DNA from: an uncultured Pseudomonadota bacterium
GTDB lineage: Bacteria; Pseudomonadota; Alphaproteobacteria; RUG11792
Reading direction: 5' to 3'
Assembly: GCA_902773285.1 (NCBI GenBank)
Contig: CACYDS010000004.1
Coordinates: 1 to 7,878 of the forward strand
Length of the DNA stretch: 7,878 bases
Below the pieces are notes generated by a model. It did no database searches. It was not told where the DNA came from and worked only from the letters and a program-made list of their open reading frames with translations. This document shows, in pieces, positions 6,412-7,878 of the stretch; position 1 is the first letter of the stretch, and each line of letters begins with the position of its first letter. The position numbers were made by a program, and so were the translations under genes.

Positions 6412-7611
6412 TCAAATTTTGTGCTTCAATTCTATTCGTTTAAAAAATTTCGTATAGATCTTTTCAAAAAGTATCGCAAACATCCCGTGACCAAAAACAT
6501 TTGAAGACGTCGCAATAGGGTCAAATAAGACATAAATTGCCGTGATGGCTGTAAGCATTTCTGGTGTAAATCCAAAGATGTTTTCGAATATCGGCACAAA
6601 AATTAGTGCACTTCCCCCTGGAATTCCTGCTGCAGCAAACTTCGCCATTACGCCATATACCGTAAAAATAAAATACTGCCCCATAGTTGGAAATTCGTAT
6701 CCAAATGATATCATTAACGCTAATCCGATAATCGGTATCGCAAAACAATCTCCAAGTAAGTGCATGTTTGCAGTCGCGGGAACAACAAACTTTGCTAAAT
6801 CCTTATTTTGCAAGTTTTTCTGGCTACCTTCGATAGTGGTTGGGATAGCTGCGGCACTCGACATACTGAATAATCCAATTAAGACGCTAGGTAACAGATT
6901 TTTAAATTTTAGCAACGTCTTTTTTAAACTTCGTTCAGACAGGAAAAACATCAAAGTAAACATATACCCATACGCCAAAATAGCTACAATTCCAAGCAAC
7001 ATGGCATATTCACGAATTATCAGTGTCAATGTCCCTTCGTATTGCATTTTAATTATAAACCCTAAGACAAACAGAGGTAACACTGGGCAAATTACTTTTT
7101 TTAATGCAAAATTAGCGATATTGTTCAGCCAAAAACTACATCTATCTATTGTGTCAGTCTTAAGAAAATTACCGATAATCCCGATTGCAACAGCAGAAAT
7201 CAATGCAAGATCATTCCGTATCAGCGGAGAAATCCCAAGGTGCCAAGCTGGAATTAAGCTATTTTGAGGAGCTAATTTGGAAATCGTAACAATGCCTGTT
7301 TTTAAGATTGGAGCGGTAAATATATACGATATCCAAAAGCCAGCAAAGTTTGACAAGCAGACTAGCGGAACCAAACATAACACGACCTTGATAGATTCAT
7401 TTTTTAAACTTAAAATTCCATTCAACACAAATGAAAAAATTATTAGAGGCAGAACAAATACTATCACGTCCTTCAACAAAAGGCTAATGGCGTATGCTTG
7501 CGTTTTGAGCGATAAACTTAAGGAATCTCCGAACAGTAACACGGACACAAACAGCACTAATACCAAAAACGGAAGATTCAACAATTTTCTCCAAATTGTA
7601 ACCAACAACAT
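6412..7611 (-). CDS. Cation:dicarboxylate (DAACS/GltP-like) symporter with atypical binding site
   Basis: This is an inner-membrane secondary transporter of about 400 residues, the normal length for the glutamate/dicarboxylate:cation symporter family. Numbering is from the TTG at 7629. The fold signatures are present: serine-rich hairpin HP1 (SMSSAAAIPTT, 255-265), TM7 (PATANMHLLGD, 284-294), HP2 (AAAGIPGGSALIF, 332-344) and TM8 (FDPIATSSNVFGHG, 369-382). Against GltPh, the TM7 NMDGT motif reads NMHLL. In TM8, D394, T398 and N401 are kept (D370, T374, N377), but R397 is A373 and D405 is H381. R397 binds the substrate side-chain carboxylate and D405 is an Na1 ligand, so substrate and coupling ion may differ from glutamate/Na+. 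The ATG at 7611 is preferred over the TTG at 7629, which would add six residues; neither has a strong Shine-Dalgarno. rmuC follows closely downstream. Confidence 0.9.
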   Translation of the reverse strand: MLLVTIWRKLLNLPFLVLVLFVSVLLFGDSLSLSLKTQAYAISLLLKDVIVFVLPLIIFSFVLNGILSLKNESIKVVLCLVPLVCLSNFAGFWISYIFTAPILKTGIVTISKLAPQNSLIPAWHLGISPLIRNDLALISAVAIGIIGNFLKTDTIDRCSFWLNNIANFALKKVICPVLPLFVLGFIIKMQYEGTLTLIIREYAMLLGIVAILAYGYMFTLMFFLSERSLKKTLLKFKNLLPSVLIGLFSMSSAAAIPTTIEGSQKNLQNKDLAKFVVPATANMHLLGDCFAIPIIGLALMISFGYEFPTMGQYFIFTVYGVMAKFAAAGIPGGSALIFVPIFENIFGFTPEMLTAITAIYVLFDPIATSSNVFGHGMFAILFEKIYTKFFKRIELKHKI

Positions 7612-7662
7612 ACTTTTACAGAAACGCAATTATCGCTTAATACCGATATAGTGTGCCACAGG

Positions 7663-7688
7663 TTACCTAAATTATCAACTACAGGTAA
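7663..7688. repeat. Short inverted repeat in the divergent intergenic region
   Basis: TTACCT (7663-7668) and AGGTAA (7683-7688) are perfect complements around a 14-nt loop, about 50 bp upstream of the symporter start. It could be an operator or a leader hairpin of the symporter-rmuC transcript; nothing else in the sequence decides this. Confidence 0.35.
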
Positions 7689-7731
7689 GCTACAGTAGCG
7701 AGAACTATTTCCTCCAACCTCGCACAGAGGC

Positions 7732-7760
7732 GGGGATTGGTATGAATTTGCATACTCCCC
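7732..7760. other. Bulged hairpin in the leader region before the last gene
   Basis: GGGGA (7732-7736) pairs with TCCCC (7756-7760), and after a 3-nt bulge (TTG) GTATG (7740-7744) pairs with CATAC (7751-7755) around a 6-nt loop. That gives ten base pairs in all. Neighbouring short stems are CCTC/GAGG (7718-7721 with 7727-7730) and TGGGA/TCCCA (7787-7791 with 7796-7800). The cluster suggests a structured leader or operator region between the divergent genes. It matches no riboswitch or small-RNA consensus that I recognise. Confidence 0.4.
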
Positions 7761-7776
7761 CAAACTGTGGTAATCT
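7748..7776 (+). promoter_or_regulatory. Weak candidate promoter for the last gene
   Basis: TTGCAT (7748-7753) and TAATCT (7771-7776) are separated by exactly 17 bp, and the second box is preceded by TGG, giving an extended -10 (TGn). Each hexamer matches only three of six sigma-70 consensus positions, so the call rests on spacing and the extended -10. It would place the transcript start near 7783, about 45 nt before the ATG, with the TGGGA/TCCCA stem-loop at the 5' end. Confidence 0.22.
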
Positions 7777-7827
7777 ATTTATTAGGTGGGATTGTTCCCA
7801 GTGGTTTTTATATGAAAGGAAAAGAAG

Positions 7828-7878
7828 ATGATAAGTAAAAGTTATGTATTCGGGGGGGGGCTATTAGTTAATACTATA
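7828..7878 (+). CDS. Unidentified protein, first 17 codons (3' end outside window); G9 tract in codons 9-11
   Basis: The ATG at 7828 follows a purine-rich GAAAGGAAAAGAAG ribosome-binding region with AAGGA about seven bases upstream. The frame is open to the window edge and reads MISKSYVFGGGLLVNTI. A lysine followed by a hydrophobic stretch would suit a signal peptide or membrane anchor, but too little is visible to name a family. The three glycines are encoded by nine consecutive G (7852-7860). With eight G the frame meets TAG two codons after the tract; with ten G it meets TAA after three more codons. This makes gene output depend on exact tract length. The gene is divergent from the symporter gene. 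Confidence 0.55.
   Translation, partial: MISKSYVFGGGLLVNTI
7852..7860 (+). repeat. G9 homopolymer tract inside a start-proximal coding region
   Basis: Nine consecutive G occur 24 bp after the ATG of the last gene, in an otherwise AT-rich window where G/C runs this long occur only here and in the hairpin at 1911-1962. Long G tracts near the 5' end of a gene are the classic form of slipped-strand contingency loci in host-associated bacteria. Whether this tract varies cannot be seen from one sequence. Confidence 0.7.

Noticed and set aside
6542..7267. 241-codon plus-strand open frame opposite the symporter gene
   Set aside because: It is antisense to a gene with clear family motifs, has no recognisable domain or ribosome-binding site, and its composition mirrors the membrane protein on the other strand.
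7767..7804. Three GTGG words upstream of the last gene, resembling MraZ operator repeats
   Set aside because: Their spacings are 19 and 15 bp rather than the regular 10-bp repeat, and the downstream protein start does not look like MraZ.
7812..7838. Eight-codon mini-frame (MKGKEDDK) overlapping the start of the last gene
   Set aside because: It is very short and lacks its own ribosome-binding site; its codons are just the purine-rich Shine-Dalgarno region read in another frame.
1..7878. CRISPR array, tRNA, rRNA, insertion sequence or integrase
   Set aside because: No regularly spaced repeats, no recognisable tRNA or rRNA segments and no transposase or recombinase motifs were seen on either strand.

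Overview
This is an AT-rich window from a Gram-negative bacterium. An outer-membrane Omp85 protein with the C-terminal signature of TamA shows there is an outer membrane. Low GC, compact genes, a GltP-like symporter with atypical residues and an apparently decayed gene remnant would fit a host-associated alphaproteobacterium, but no marker here fixes the taxonomy. That placement is inference.

Plus strand, left part (1-1867): the 3' end of an ABC-2 type exporter ATPase is followed after 3 bp by its permease. The permease overlaps ruvC, the Holliday-junction resolvase, by 11 bp. The three are packed like one transcription unit, although exporter and resolvase have no obvious shared function. 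A nine-A tract lies just before the ruvC start. Next comes a 263-bp gap (1868-2130) dominated by a near-perfect GC-rich hairpin whose arms end in G8 and C8.

Plus strand, middle (2131-4867): tamA (three POTRA-like repeats plus a 16-stranded-type barrel) is followed by an unrecognised, cysteine-rich, five-segment membrane protein with a soluble C-terminal domain. It sits where tamB is found in many genomes, but it is far too small to be TamB. The 317 bp after it (4868-5184) holds no intact gene. The minus strand carries a 70-codon open stretch without a start that reads like the tail of a decayed gene.

Minus strand, right part (5185-7611): a cation:dicarboxylate (DAACS/GltP-like) symporter runs leftward into rmuC with a short gap, probably as one operon. 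The symporter keeps the fold signatures (HP1, TM7, HP2, TM8) but has replaced several substrate- and Na+-binding residues.

Right edge (7612-7878): a structured, divergently read intergenic region precedes a new plus-strand gene of which only 17 codons are visible. That gene has a good ribosome-binding site and a G9 tract at codons 9-11. In either G8 or G10 form it would hit a stop within a few codons, which makes it a candidate phase-variable (on/off) locus. Together with the hairpin arms, the long G/C homopolymers stand out against the AT-rich background.
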